From assembly GCF_012848175.1 (NCBI RefSeq), contig NZ_CP051651.1, forward strand, positions 2,976,001 through 3,040,000: a stretch of 64,000 bases of DNA. The letters run 5' to 3'. The DNA comes from Xanthomonas campestris pv. badrii. GTDB lineage: Bacteria > Pseudomonadota > Gammaproteobacteria > Xanthomonadales > Xanthomonadaceae. Positions 29,162 through 37,916 of the stretch are shown here, piece by piece (positions within the stretch are counted from its first letter, which is position 1; the number at the start of each line of letters is the position of its first letter). Made by a program: the position numbers and the translations under genes. A model generated the notes under the pieces. That model saw only the letters and a list, made by a program, of their open reading frames with translations, was not told the origin of the DNA and did not search any database.

Positions 29162-29596
29162 TCAGCCGGCCGCTTCCACCAGCAAGGTCATGCCATCCAC
29201 ACCGACGATACGCACCGGTGCGCCGGCCGGCAGCTCCGGACCGCTGACCACCCAGAACGCGTCGTCGACCTTGGCGCGACCGCGGCCATCGTGGATGGGC
29301 TGATCGAGCAGCACGCGGCGGCCGATCAATTGCTCGGCGCGCCGGTTGAGCAAGGGACGGTCGCTCTGCCGCCCCTTGCCGCGAAACCAGCTGCGATAGA
29401 CCTGCACCGACACGAAGCTGAGCAGCACGAACGCCACGATCTGCACCAGCAGCGACATGCCCGGCACTGCGAGCACCAGCACGCATACCGCCGCCGCGGC
29501 AATCCCCATCCACAACAGGAATGCACCCGGCACCAAGGTCTCGGCGGCGATCAACAGCAGCGCCAGCACCGCCCATACCACCACATCCCAACGCAT
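29162..29596 (-). CDS. NfeD-family membrane protein
   Basis: A 144-residue NfeD-short protein: three to four N-terminal membrane segments ([52 protein letters not shown]) and a C-terminal OB-fold with [34 protein letters not shown] and [16 protein letters not shown]. NfeD proteins partner stomatin/SPFH proteins in membrane quality control. It follows the SPFH gene by 3 nt, the classical pairing, but that partner is interrupted here and a polar effect on this gene is likely. Confidence 0.88.
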   Translation of the reverse strand: MRWDVVVWAVLALLLIAAETLVPGAFLLWMGIAAAAVCVLVLAVPGMSLLVQIVAFVLLSFVSVQVYRSWFRGKGRQSDRPLLNRRAEQLIGRRVLLDQPIHDGRGRAKVDDAFWVVSGPELPAGAPVRIVGVDGMTLLVEAAG

Positions 29597-29599
29597 GGC

Positions 29600-30832
29600 T
29601 CAGACTCCTGCGCGCGGCGGCATCGGCGGCACGCGTACACCGGCGGTATCGGGCTTGGCCAGCGCCTCCTTCGCCAGGTCCGCGATGCCGGCGATCGAGC
29701 CGATGATGCCGCTGGATTCCATCGGCATCAGCACGAACTTCTGATTGGGTGCGGTGGCCAGCGCCTTGAACGCCTCCACATATTTCTGTGCGACGAAGTA
29801 ATTGATCGCCTGCACGCTGCCGTTGGCGATCGCATCGGACACCACCTGGGTGGCACGGGCTTCGGCCTCGGCCAGGCGCTCGCGTGCTTCGGCATCGCGG
29901 AAGGCGGCTTCCTTGCGGCCCTCGGCTTCGAGCACGGCGGCCTGCTTCTCGCCGTCGGCACGCAGGATCTCCGACTGCCGCGAGCCTTCGGCTTCGAGAA
30001 TCTGCGCGCGCTTTTCGCGCTCGGCCTTCATCTGCCGCGCCATCGAATCGATCAGGTCGCGCGGCAGCTGGATGTCGCGGATATAGAGCGTGTTATGGGC
30101 GTTGAGATGAGATGCGTTGGCCGTCAGCGGTGCGGAGCGGATGCTGCGTGGCGCTGGCTTGGCTGGCGCCAAGGCAAGCCGCGCGGCGCACGCTCCGTGC
30201 CGCTGACGGCCAACCCTCCGGCAAGCGCCCTGTGGCGCGCCGATACTGCGTTGCGCGCTTTGCCCAGGCCACCAGCCTGGGCTGCAGCGCACGCCTTATC
30301 TCGACGCGCCACAGGACGCTTCGCACTCGTCTCAACGCCCATAACACGCTCTAGATGCGGGGACCTTGATGCCCCACGGATTGGTGGCCTGGTCGACCAC
30401 GCTCAATAGCTGGGCGTTGATGGTTTCGCGCTGGCTCAGCGATTCGTCCAGGTCCATCGAGCCGATCACCGTGCGGATATTGGTCTGCACCAGCGCGATC
30501 GTGGCGATTTCCAGGTTGGAGACTTCATAGGCGGCCTTGGCCGCATCCAGCACCTGGAAGAACACCACCCCGTCCACGCGCACCACCGCGTTGTCCTTGG
30601 TGATGACGTCCTGGCTGGGCACGTCCAGCACCTGCTCCATCATGTTGATCTTGCGGCCCACGCCGTAGACCACCGGCACCAGGAAGTGCAGCCCGGGGCT
30701 CATGGTGTGGGTGTAGCGGCCGAAGCGCTCCACCGTCCACTGGAATCCCTGCGGCACCATGCGTACGGTCTTGAACAACACGATGACGCCGGCCACCAGC
30801 ACGGCGATGGCCAGAAACGAAGTTGGAAACAT
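29600..30832 (-). pseudogene. SPFH/stomatin-like (QmcA-type) protein gene, disrupted
   Basis: The 5' part (from ATG 30832, [20 protein letters not shown]) encodes the membrane anchor and SPFH domain ([17 protein letters not shown] through [14 protein letters not shown]). The 3' part resumes as [33 protein letters not shown], the coiled-coil tail. Between them lies a 266-bp MITE with a TA duplication. Even with the MITE removed, the two halves are out of frame unless one base is restored between the GTC and CCC codons, so there is also an apparent single-nucleotide deletion. The gene should no longer make a full-length protein. Confidence 0.88.
30086..30351. mobile_element. 266-bp MITE with terminal inverted repeats
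   Basis: The ends GAGCGTGTTATGGGCGTTGA (30086 onward) and its exact complement ending at 30351 form terminal inverted repeats of at least 22 bp, flanked by TA on both sides (30084-30085, 30352-30353). The inside holds two further long inverted repeats: GTTGGCCGTCAGCGG/CCGCTGACGGCCAAC, and AAGCGCCCTGTGGCGCG/CGCGCCACAGGACGCTT with one mismatch. There is no coding capacity. TA duplication is typical of IS630/Tc1-type transposition, so an IS630-like transposase elsewhere in the genome probably moved it. Confidence 0.88.
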
Positions 30833-30983
30833 GTGCAGCCCCTTTGCAGTGACGAGTCGGTCCTGCGCGAAGTATGCACCCGCTGCACACACCACACCGG
30901 CGGCAACGGACAACGCTGCGCGGCGCCGCCCCTGCCGTCGCGCACCGGCATAGGACGGCGTGCGCGAGCAGCGCCTCCCCGGC

Positions 30984-31319
30984 TCAGGCGTTGCGTGGCG
31001 CGAACATGATGACCGCCATGCCCAACAGGCAGCAGCCGGCACCGAGCAGGTCCCAGCGTGTGGGCGTGATGCGGTCCACCCACCACAACCACAGCAGCGC
31101 ACTGGCGATGTAGACCCCGCCGTAGGCCGCGTAGGTGCGTCCGCTGGCGGTGGGATGCAGACTCAACAGCCACACGAACAGCGCAAGGCTAAGAGCAGTG
31201 GGCAGCAGCAACCACGCACTGCCACCCTTGCGCAGCCATAGATAAGGTAAGTAGCAACCCACCAGCTCGGCCACGGCGGTAGCGACGAACAGCAGCAGCG
31301 TGCCCGGCGCGGAGTTCAT
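30984..31319 (-). CDS. YnfA/UPF0060-family membrane protein
   Basis: A 111-residue four-TM protein (from ATG 31319) with the family patterns [43 protein letters not shown] and [17 protein letters not shown]. It is a small-multidrug-resistance-like fold of unknown transport role. It overlaps mazG by 4 nt, so the two are translationally coupled. Confidence 0.9.
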   Translation of the reverse strand: MNSAPGTLLLFVATAVAELVGCYLPYLWLRKGGSAWLLLPTALSLALFVWLLSLHPTASGRTYAAYGGVYIASALLWLWWVDRITPTRWDLLGAGCCLLGMAVIMFAPRNA

Positions 31320-32173
31320 CGGCGTGCCACAGGGTCGGAATCGGGCATCGGGGCTGCGGCCGCTTCGTCCCGCTTGACCTGTTGCCACAAGGCTTCCTGT
31401 GCGCTCAACGAGAGCGCGTCCAGTGCCGTGCCCTGCGCCTGCGCGCGGGCTTCCATCGCACGGAAGCGCCGTTCGAATTTCGCATTGGCATGCCGCAGCG
31501 CGGCGCCGACGTCGACCTTGGCATGCCGCGCCAGGTTGGCGCAGACGAACAGGACATCGCCGAGTTCGTCTTCCAGGCGCGCCTGGTTGTCGGCCACTGG
31601 GCCGCGCGCGAATTCCACCCGCAGTTCCTCGATTTCTTCCTGCAGTTTTTCCAGCACCGGCGCCGGGCCCGGCCAGTCGAACCCGACCCGTGCCGCGCGC
31701 GACTGCAGCTTGGTAGAGCGCTGCCACTCCGGCAGGCCGCGAGCGATGCCGGCAAGCGCCGAGTCGTCGAGGTGTCCGGCGGCGCGACGTTCGTCGCGCT
31801 TGATCTGCTCCCAATTGGCGCTGACCGCCTGCGCGTCATCGGCTGCCTGCGCCGCAAATACATGCGGGTGGCGACGCACCAGCTTGTCGCTGAGCGTGGC
31901 GACCACATCGGCAAACCCGAACGCGCCCTGCTCGGCCGCCATCTGCGCGTGGAAGACCACCTGCAGCAGCAGGTCGCCCAGTTCGTCGCGCAGTCCCGGC
32001 AGGTCGTTGCGATCGATCGCGTCGGCCACTTCGTAGGCCTCTTCGATGGTGTACGGGGCGATGCTGGCGAAGGTCTGCTGCACATCCCAGGGACACCCAT
32101 GCTGGCGGTCGCGCAGGCGCGCCATCAACTGCAGCAGGCCTTGGAGATCGCCGGTGGAGGGGGTCTGGGACAT
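31316..32173 (-). CDS. mazG: nucleoside triphosphate pyrophosphohydrolase
   Basis: 285 residues with two MazG helical domains. The first has [11 protein letters not shown] and [19 protein letters not shown], the second [22 protein letters not shown]. Both carry the metal-binding EExxE/ExxD pattern. It hydrolyses (d)NTPs to monophosphates and pyrophosphate and can lower ppGpp. ATG 32173 (MSQTPSTGD) matches the family N-terminus [23 protein letters not shown]. Confidence 0.93.
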   Translation of the reverse strand: MSQTPSTGDLQGLLQLMARLRDRQHGCPWDVQQTFASIAPYTIEEAYEVADAIDRNDLPGLRDELGDLLLQVVFHAQMAAEQGAFGFADVVATLSDKLVRRHPHVFAAQAADDAQAVSANWEQIKRDERRAAGHLDDSALAGIARGLPEWQRSTKLQSRAARVGFDWPGPAPVLEKLQEEIEELRVEFARGPVADNQARLEDELGDVLFVCANLARHAKVDVGAALRHANAKFERRFRAMEARAQAQGTALDALSLSAQEALWQQVKRDEAAAAPMPDSDPVARR

Positions 32174-32349
32174 GCAGGATTCCTGAAACGGGATGTGGGG
32201 AAAGCGCCGTCGGCGACCCACCGGCACGGTGCGCTGCAGCGCCGATCGCCGCAACCGATGCCACGCAGGGAAGCTACCGAAGTGTAGCGGTCAGCCGATG
32301 ACGGCCCTGCCTGCCAGCCGCGCGCCACAGGCACGACCGATGGGCACGC

Positions 32350-33150
32350 TCATGCCAGCCAATCGCGCCACGGCAGATTGGGGTCGCCCAGCGCGATAAA
32401 ATCGCCATTGAGCAAGGTGTCGCGACGGTTGTAGCGGAACGGTTTGCCGCTGGCGCCGGCCAGCAGCACGCCACCGGCGGCGTGCAGCACGCACTGGCCC
32501 GCGGCGGTATCCCATTCGGAGGTTGGGCCGAAGCGTGGGTAGACATCCAGATCGCCTTCGGCGATGCGGCAGAACTTCAAGGACGAGCCTTGCGCCACCA
32601 CGTCGATCTCGCCCATGCGCTCCAACGCGGCGGCGGTGCGCGCATCGCGGTGCGAACGGCTGGCCGCCACCCGTAGAGGTGACGCAGCCGGCGTGCGCGT
32701 CTGCAGCATCTCGTCGCGATCGCCATCGCGGCGGTAGGCGTTCTCGCCGCGCGCGGCATACCAGACCCGGCCATCCACCGGCGCCTGCACCACGCCCAGC
32801 ACCGGCGCGCCCATATGGATGAGCGCGATGTTGACGCTGAACTCGCCATTGCGCTTGACGAATTCGCGGGTGCCATCGAGCGGATCGACCAGCCAGTAAC
32901 TGGTCCAGTGCTGGCGCTGCGCCCATGCCACGTGCGCGGATTCTTCCGACAGCACCGGCACGTCCGGGGTGATCCGGCGCAGCCCTTCGACGATGACGCG
33001 GTTGGCGGCCAGATCGGCCTGGGTCAGCGGGCTGGCATCGTCCTTGATCTGGACCGCAAAGTCCTGTGCGTACACCTGCATGATGGCATCGCCGGCCTCG
33101 CGGGCGATGGCGATCACGGTTTCGCGCAATTCCATCGGGATGCGGATCAT
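32350..33150 (-). CDS. cysQ: 3'(2'),5'-bisphosphate nucleotidase
   Basis: 266 residues from ATG 33150 (MIRIPMELRE). Lithium-sensitive inositol-monophosphatase superfamily: SPLTQADLAANRVI, VLSEES, the metal motif WLVDPLDGTREFVKRNGEFSVNIALI, and a C-terminal WDTAAGQCVLHAAGG. It removes the 3'-phosphate of PAP formed during sulfate assimilation. The start overlaps the nudE stop by 4 nt, giving a nudE-cysQ pair as in other proteobacteria. Confidence 0.93.
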   Translation of the reverse strand: MIRIPMELRETVIAIAREAGDAIMQVYAQDFAVQIKDDASPLTQADLAANRVIVEGLRRITPDVPVLSEESAHVAWAQRQHWTSYWLVDPLDGTREFVKRNGEFSVNIALIHMGAPVLGVVQAPVDGRVWYAARGENAYRRDGDRDEMLQTRTPAASPLRVAASRSHRDARTAAALERMGEIDVVAQGSSLKFCRIAEGDLDVYPRFGPTSEWDTAAGQCVLHAAGGVLLAGASGKPFRYNRRDTLLNGDFIALGDPNLPWRDWLA

Positions 33151-33695
33151 GGGTTGCGCTCCAGCCACTCGCGCGCAATGAACAGTGCCGCCAGCGAGCG
33201 GCCTTCGGAAAAATCGTCGCGCAGCATCAACTCGTCCAGGCGTGCCAGCGGCCAGGGGATCACGTCCATCTCTTCCGGCTCGTCGCCGGGCAGGCGTTCG
33301 GGGTAGAGATCGCGCGCCAGCACCAGCCACGATTGGTGACTCATATAAGTAGGAGCGAGCGTCATCGCGCGCAGCACCTGCACCTGGCGCGCGCCGTAGC
33401 CGGCTTCTTCCTTCAACTCGCGGTCGGCGGCCTGCTCGGGTGTCTCGCCGGCATCGATGCGGCCCTTGACCAGGCCCAGCTCGTAGCGGTGCACGCCGGC
33501 GGCATACTCGCGCACCAGCAACACGGTCTGTGCGTCCAGCATCGGCACCACCACCACCGCGCCATGGCCCTGGCTGAGCTGGCGTTCGTAGATGCGGCGC
33601 TGGCCGTTGGAAAATTCCAGATCCAGCTGCTGGCGCCGGAACGGCCCTTCGCCCAGATCGGTGGTCTTGTGGATGATCGGCAGACGCGGGCTCAT
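33147..33695 (-). CDS. nudE: ADP compounds hydrolase, Nudix
   Basis: 182 residues from ATG 33695 (MSPRLPIIHK). A perfect Nudix box GRIDAGETPEQAADRELKEEAG (GX5EX7REUXEEXGU) is preceded by YELGLVK and followed by LAPTYMSHQSWLVLARDLYPE, as in NudE. Hydrolyses ADP-ribose, NADH and diadenosine phosphates. Coupled to cysQ. Confidence 0.9.
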   Translation of the reverse strand: MSPRLPIIHKTTDLGEGPFRRQQLDLEFSNGQRRIYERQLSQGHGAVVVVPMLDAQTVLLVREYAAGVHRYELGLVKGRIDAGETPEQAADRELKEEAGYGARQVQVLRAMTLAPTYMSHQSWLVLARDLYPERLPGDEPEEMDVIPWPLARLDELMLRDDFSEGRSLAALFIAREWLERNP

Positions 33696-33736
33696 GCGCA
33701 GCACGCAGCCGCGGAGCGGGCCGATAGAATAGGCGG

Positions 33737-35155
33737 ATGCATCGACATGTTCATGAGCCCGAAATCCTAGCAGACCCGGCAGCCTCCGAAGCTGCCGATC
33801 ATTGGCGACAACGCGATCTTGCGGTGCTGTGGCACCCATGCACGCAGATGCGCGAGCACCCGCACACGCTTCCGCTGGTGCCGATCGCCCGCGGCGAGGG
33901 TGCCTGGCTGATCGGCCACGATGGCCGCCGCTATCTGGACGCGGTGAGCAGCTGGTGGACCAACCTGTTCGGCCATGCCGAACCGCGTATCGGCGCAGCC
34001 ATCGCGCAGCAGGCCGGTACGCTGGAACAGGTGATGCTGGCCGGCTTCACGCATGCGCCGGCAGTGCAGCTGGCCGAGCGCCTGCTGGCGATTGCACCGC
34101 GCCAGGCCGGGCGCGCGCCGCTGTCCAAGGTGTTCTATGCCGACAATGGTTCTGCCGGCGTGGAAGTGACCTTGAAGATGGCCTTCCATTACTTCCACAA
34201 CCGCGGCGAGCACGGCCGCACGCGTTTCATCGCGCTGGAAAACGGCTACCACGGCGAAACCATCGGCGCGCTGTCGGTGGGCGACATTCCCTTGTACCGG
34301 CGCGTCTACGCACCGCTCCTACTGGAATCGATCTTTGCACCCTCGCCCGATGCCTACCTGGCCGAGCCCGGCCAGAGCGCAGAGGAGTACGCGCTGCAGG
34401 CCGCCGATGCCTTGCAGGCCGTGTTCGAACGCTCGCCCGGGCAGATCTGCGCGCTGATCCTGGAGCCACGCGTGCAGTGCGCCGGCGGCATGCGCATGTA
34501 TCACCCGGCCTATCTGCGTCGCGCACGCGAACTGTGCGACGCGCATGGCGCGTTCCTGATTGCGGACGAGATCGCCTCCGGCTTCGGCCGCACCGGCACC
34601 TTGTTCGCCTGCGAGCAGGCCGGGGTGATGCCCGATCTGTTGTGCCTGTCCAAGGGCCTGACCGGCGGCTTCCTGCCGTTGGCGGCGGTGCTGGCCACGC
34701 AGGCGGTGTACGACGCGTTCCTGGACGATTCGCGCGAACGCGCATTCCTGCATTCGCACAGCTACACCGGCAATCCACTCGCATGCGCGGCTGCATTGGC
34801 GACCCTGCAGATCTTCGCAGACGACGACGTGATTGCGCGTAATCGACACACCGCTGCCCACATGACCACGCTCGCTGCGCAGATTGGCGAACACCCGGCG
34901 GTGGCAGACGTGCGCCAGGCGGGCATGATCGTGGCGTTCGAGCTGACCCAGGGTGGCGACAAGCGCACGCCCTTCCCTGCAGCAGCACGGATCGGGTTGA
35001 AAGCGTATCGCGCGGCGCTGGCACGCGGCGTGGTGCTGCGACCCTTGGGGGATGTGCTGTACTGGATGCCGCCGTATTGCGTGGACGAGACGCAACTCGC
35101 GTTGCTGGCGGCCACCACCCGCCACGCCATCGAGGAGGCCGTTGCATGCGCCTGA
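33737..35155 (+). CDS. bioA: adenosylmethionine-8-amino-7-oxononanoate aminotransferase
   Basis: A 472-residue class III PLP aminotransferase of biotin synthesis, converting KAPA to DAPA with SAM as donor. Motifs: VLWHPCTQMREH at the N-terminus, SSWWTNLFGHAEPRI, VFYADNGSAGVEVTLKMAFHYFHN, IADEIASGFGRTGT and the PLP-lysine motif LSKGLTGGFLPL. The WHPCTQM signature distinguishes BioA from other class III enzymes. It overlaps rsmE by 10 nt and is divergent from nudE. Confidence 0.95.
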   Translation: MHRHVHEPEILADPAASEAADHWRQRDLAVLWHPCTQMREHPHTLPLVPIARGEGAWLIGHDGRRYLDAVSSWWTNLFGHAEPRIGAAIAQQAGTLEQVMLAGFTHAPAVQLAERLLAIAPRQAGRAPLSKVFYADNGSAGVEVTLKMAFHYFHNRGEHGRTRFIALENGYHGETIGALSVGDIPLYRRVYAPLLLESIFAPSPDAYLAEPGQSAEEYALQAADALQAVFERSPGQICALILEPRVQCAGGMRMYHPAYLRRARELCDAHGAFLIADEIASGFGRTGTLFACEQAGVMPDLLCLSKGLTGGFLPLAAVLATQAVYDAFLDDSRERAFLHSHSYTGNPLACAAALATLQIFADDDVIARNRHTAAHMTTLAAQIGEHPAVADVRQAGMIVAFELTQGGDKRTPFPAAARIGLKAYRAALARGVVLRPLGDVLYWMPPYCVDETQLALLAATTRHAIEEAVACA

Positions 35156-35880
35156 CCCGCTCGCATGTGGCACTGCCGCTGCAGTGCGACCAGGACGTCA
35201 CCCTGCCCGAAGCCTCCGCCAATCACCTGCTACGCGTGCTGCGGCTGCGCGAGGGCGATGCCTGCATTCTCTTCAATGGCGACGGCAGCGATTACCACGC
35301 CCGCATCAGCGTGGCCGGCAAGCGCGAGGCGCGTGCGCGGGTGGAGCGTGTCGAGCCGTTGCACAATGAATCACCGTTGCGGATCACCCTGCTGCAGGGC
35401 ATCGCACGCGGCGAGAAGATGGACCTGATCCTGCAGAAGGCGACCGAGCTGGGCGTTGCGGCCATCGTGCCGGTCAATGCCGAGCGCACCGAGGTCAAGC
35501 TGGATGCGGCACGCATGGAAAAACGCGTGGCGCACTGGCGCAGCGTGGTGGTGTCCGCGTGCGAGCAATCCGGCCGCGCGCGCGTACCGACCGTCGCTGC
35601 GCCGCTCGGCTTGCAAGAGGCAGTGCAGGCCTGCGACCCGCAGGCGCTGCGGCTGACCCTGGACCCGCAGGGCGAGCATCGCCTGAGCACGCTGAGTGCG
35701 GATGGAGAACAGGGGCTGATCGTGGCGATCGGGCCTGAAGGCGGCTGGTCGCCACGCGACCGCGCCACGCTGGCCGATGCCGGTTTCACCGGCCTGCAAT
35801 TGGGTCCACGCATCCTGCGCACCGAAACCGCCGGCCTGGCCGCCATCGCGGCGTTGCAGACGCGTTTCGGCGACCTGTAG
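35146..35880 (+). CDS. rsmE: 16S rRNA (uracil-1498-N3)-methyltransferase
   Basis: 244 residues from ATG 35146 (MRLTRSHVAL). SPOUT methyltransferase: N-terminal PUA-like part (NHLLRVLRLREGDACILFNGDG), then LLQGIARGEKMDLILQKATELGVAAIVPV, and the knot motifs LIVAIGPEGGWSPRDRATL and LGPRILRTETAGLAAI. It starts inside the end of bioA, so translation is coupled. Confidence 0.95.
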   Translation: MRLTRSHVALPLQCDQDVTLPEASANHLLRVLRLREGDACILFNGDGSDYHARISVAGKREARARVERVEPLHNESPLRITLLQGIARGEKMDLILQKATELGVAAIVPVNAERTEVKLDAARMEKRVAHWRSVVVSACEQSGRARVPTVAAPLGLQEAVQACDPQALRLTLDPQGEHRLSTLSADGEQGLIVAIGPEGGWSPRDRATLADAGFTGLQLGPRILRTETAGLAAIAALQTRFGDL

Positions 35881-36200
35881 GTTCGAGGGATTAACAGGAC
35901 ATCGCGTTCGCTGACGCGCAGTGCGGTAGCGTCGCGCCTTGTGTGACCGGACGACAGGCGAGACGAGCGACCCACGTAGGAGCGCCCCCTGGGCGCGAGG
36001 AGCCTCGCCGGTAACGCCGTCGCGCCCAGTGGCGCTGCTACGGGATGCGGCGATACGAGTGCCGATAGACCCGATACAACACGAATTGGAATGACTGCAA
36101 ACGCGCGAACGCACTCGAGGTGCAGGAGCGCACCTAATAGCGAAAGGTACTATCGGTAACGCCTGTCGCGCGCCCGGCACGCTTTGCAGTGTGTCGTGCG
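35881..36200. other. intergenic spacer with REP-like palindrome
   Basis: 320 nt between the convergent rsmE and glucokinase-family genes. It contains the 66-bp palindrome listed separately and, at about 36120-36170, a second weaker GGAGCGCACC/GGTAACGCC arrangement. No coding sequence. Confidence 0.5.
35976..36041. repeat. GTAG-type REP palindrome
   Basis: GTAGGAGCGCC followed by CTGGGCGCGA forms one arm; the other is TCGCGCCCAG followed by GGCGCTGCTAC. The arms are inverted copies differing at about three positions. Starting with GTAG and about 66 bp long, it fits the REP sequences mobilised by RAYT transposases in Xanthomonadaceae; no RAYT gene is seen in the window. Confidence 0.65.
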
Positions 36201-37217
36201 TCAGCGCCCGTGCTGCAGAAACCAGCTGGCGGCGCCGATCACGCCAAGCTGGCCGTGCTCGACGATACGCACCGGCACCTGCGCAAGCGCCGGACGCAGC
36301 GTGCCCTTGTCGAGCAGCCGGGCGACGAAATCGCTGGCGGCAATGAAGTCGGCGATCTGCGGCAGGAATCCGCCAGCCAGGTACACGCCGCTGCGGATGC
36401 CGTATAGCAGCATCATGTCGCCGACCACGCTGCCCATGAACCCGCAGAACGCCTGCAGTGCATCGCGTGCGAGCACGTCGTGGCCCGCCAGTGCGGCGGC
36501 AGTCACATCGGCCGGGCCGGCATGCGCGGCCGGCTCGCCGCGCAGCGTGGCCAGCGCCATGTAGAGGTTCAACAGGCCTGGGCCCGACAACAGCGTTTCG
36601 GTGCCCACATGGGTGCGTGTGCGGCGCAGCTCCTGCAGCAAGGCCACCTCCAGGTCACTGGCGGCGGCAAGCGCGGCGTGCCCGGCTTCGGTCGGCAGCA
36701 CGACCGCACTGGCACCATGCGGAATCCACACCGCCGCGCCCAGGCCCGTTCCCGGGCCGAGCACCAGTGCCGGACCCGGTGCACCCTGCGCCGGACCGGA
36801 CAGCTGCATGACCTGGCTGCCGGTCATGTAATTAGCAGCATAAGCGACCGCTTCGAAATCGTTGACCAGATGCAGCGCCTGCATGCCGAGCTGGCGACGG
36901 ATCTGTTCCGGTGCCAACACCCATGGAAGATTCGCGGTGATCACACTGCCGTCCTCCAGCGCATACCCGGCACTGGCAATCACGCCGCGGCGCACCGGCG
37001 CACATCCCAGCTCGGCAAAGAAGGCCGACATGATCTCGGCCAGGCCCGGATACTCGGCGCAGCGGTACTTGCGATAGTCGAGCACCGTGACCGGCGTACG
37101 CGCATCGTTGCTCGGGCACACCAACGCCAGGCGCACATGCGTCCCTCCCACGTCTGCGGCAACGAAGGTGTCGGGGCGCGGAAAGGCCACCGCTTCCATT
37201 GGGCTGCTTGCGCTCAC
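36201..37217 (-). CDS. glucokinase-family sugar kinase, probable GlcNAc kinase of the nix locus
   Basis: A 338-residue ROK/Glk kinase with the ATP-phosphate loop FVAADVGGTHVRLAL near residue 20, NLPWVLAPEQI, LVNDFEAVAYAAN (catalytic Asp) and LGPGTGLGAAVWI. By sequence it would be annotated Glk. Its place beside the N-glycan cluster and a NagQ-type palindrome 66 nt upstream argue that it phosphorylates GlcNAc released by the Nix enzymes, like the NagK-II kinases described in X. campestris. The specificity is inferred, not visible. Confidence 0.8.
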   Translation of the reverse strand: MSASSPMEAVAFPRPDTFVAADVGGTHVRLALVCPSNDARTPVTVLDYRKYRCAEYPGLAEIMSAFFAELGCAPVRRGVIASAGYALEDGSVITANLPWVLAPEQIRRQLGMQALHLVNDFEAVAYAANYMTGSQVMQLSGPAQGAPGPALVLGPGTGLGAAVWIPHGASAVVLPTEAGHAALAAASDLEVALLQELRRTRTHVGTETLLSGPGLLNLYMALATLRGEPAAHAGPADVTAAALAGHDVLARDALQAFCGFMGSVVGDMMLLYGIRSGVYLAGGFLPQIADFIAASDFVARLLDKGTLRPALAQVPVRIVEHGQLGVIGAASWFLQHGR

Positions 37218-37282
37218 GCATTCTCCTGATTAAGTGGCAGCGGGCTGGCGTCGAGTCCCGTCGTCCGACGAACGGCAGCGGG

Positions 37283-37298
37283 TAGACAACGTTGTCAG
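37283..37298. promoter_or_regulatory. NagQ-type operator near the kinase promoter
   Basis: AGACAACGTTGTCA with perfect core GACAACGTTGTC (37285-37296). It differs at one position from the NagQ box TGACARCGYTGTCA as I recall it from Xanthomonas GlcNAc regulon work. It lies about 66 nt upstream of the kinase ATG. The LacI-type regulator NagQ itself is not in the window. Confidence 0.7.
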
Positions 37299-37570
37299 TA
37301 ATCGCCTTGTAACGCAACCGTGGCGGCCACAATCGGCACCACATGGCGCTGCGACCATCATCCACGAAAATTCCGCATCGATCACAAAGATTCCCGCATA
37401 AACATCGCGCAGGATATGGCTTCGTCCGTTCCAGCCATCGAAGGCGCCAATCGATATGCGCCGCCGTGCGCTCCATCGCGGCCACGCATGCACGTACTTC
37501 GCCGTTCACGCCGCAAAAATGCTGCATTGCAGCGCAATCGCAGCCACATCAGAGATCTGTGACGACGTGT

Positions 37571-37584
37571 TGACAACGCTGTCA
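37571..37584. promoter_or_regulatory. NagQ-type operator upstream of the receptor/nix genes
   Basis: TGACAACGCTGTCA matches the NagQ-box pattern TGACARCGYTGTCA at every position. It lies 333 nt upstream of the TonB receptor start, so either the leader is long or the promoter is remote. It supports GlcNAc-inducible expression of the N-glycan locus. Confidence 0.75.
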
Positions 37585-37916
37585 GCGCTACGCGAGACTC
37601 GATCCAAATCGGGGTTCTGGCAGGAGGGGCCATGGACTGTTCGGTACTGAAGAACGGCTCTTCCCTCGCCTGCCGGTTCCAGATTCGTGAGGAGTGCGTC
37701 ATCGGACGTTCGACTCGCTGATGTCGCATTCGCTCCACCGCTTCACCACACGGGGGACACCTCCTCTACCACGCGAATCGACGCGACCCGCCGTACCTGC
37801 GGATGCGGCGCTCGATCACCGCGACGGTCAGGGCGTGTTGTTTTGCCGGCCACGCCGAGCGCGTGACGCCTTTCCGAAGGCGGCGCGCTCACAGCACTAA
37901 CCAACGAGGTTTAGCC

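Larger units (their letters stand above)
37218..37916. promoter_or_regulatory. divergent regulatory region of the N-glycan locus
   Basis: A 699-nt region between the kinase and the receptor containing the two operator palindromes. The 333 nt between the second operator and the receptor ATG contains no credible gene and is probably the 5' leader of the receptor mRNA. The receptor start has a weak Shine-Dalgarno (ACGAGG at about 37903-37908). Confidence 0.6.
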
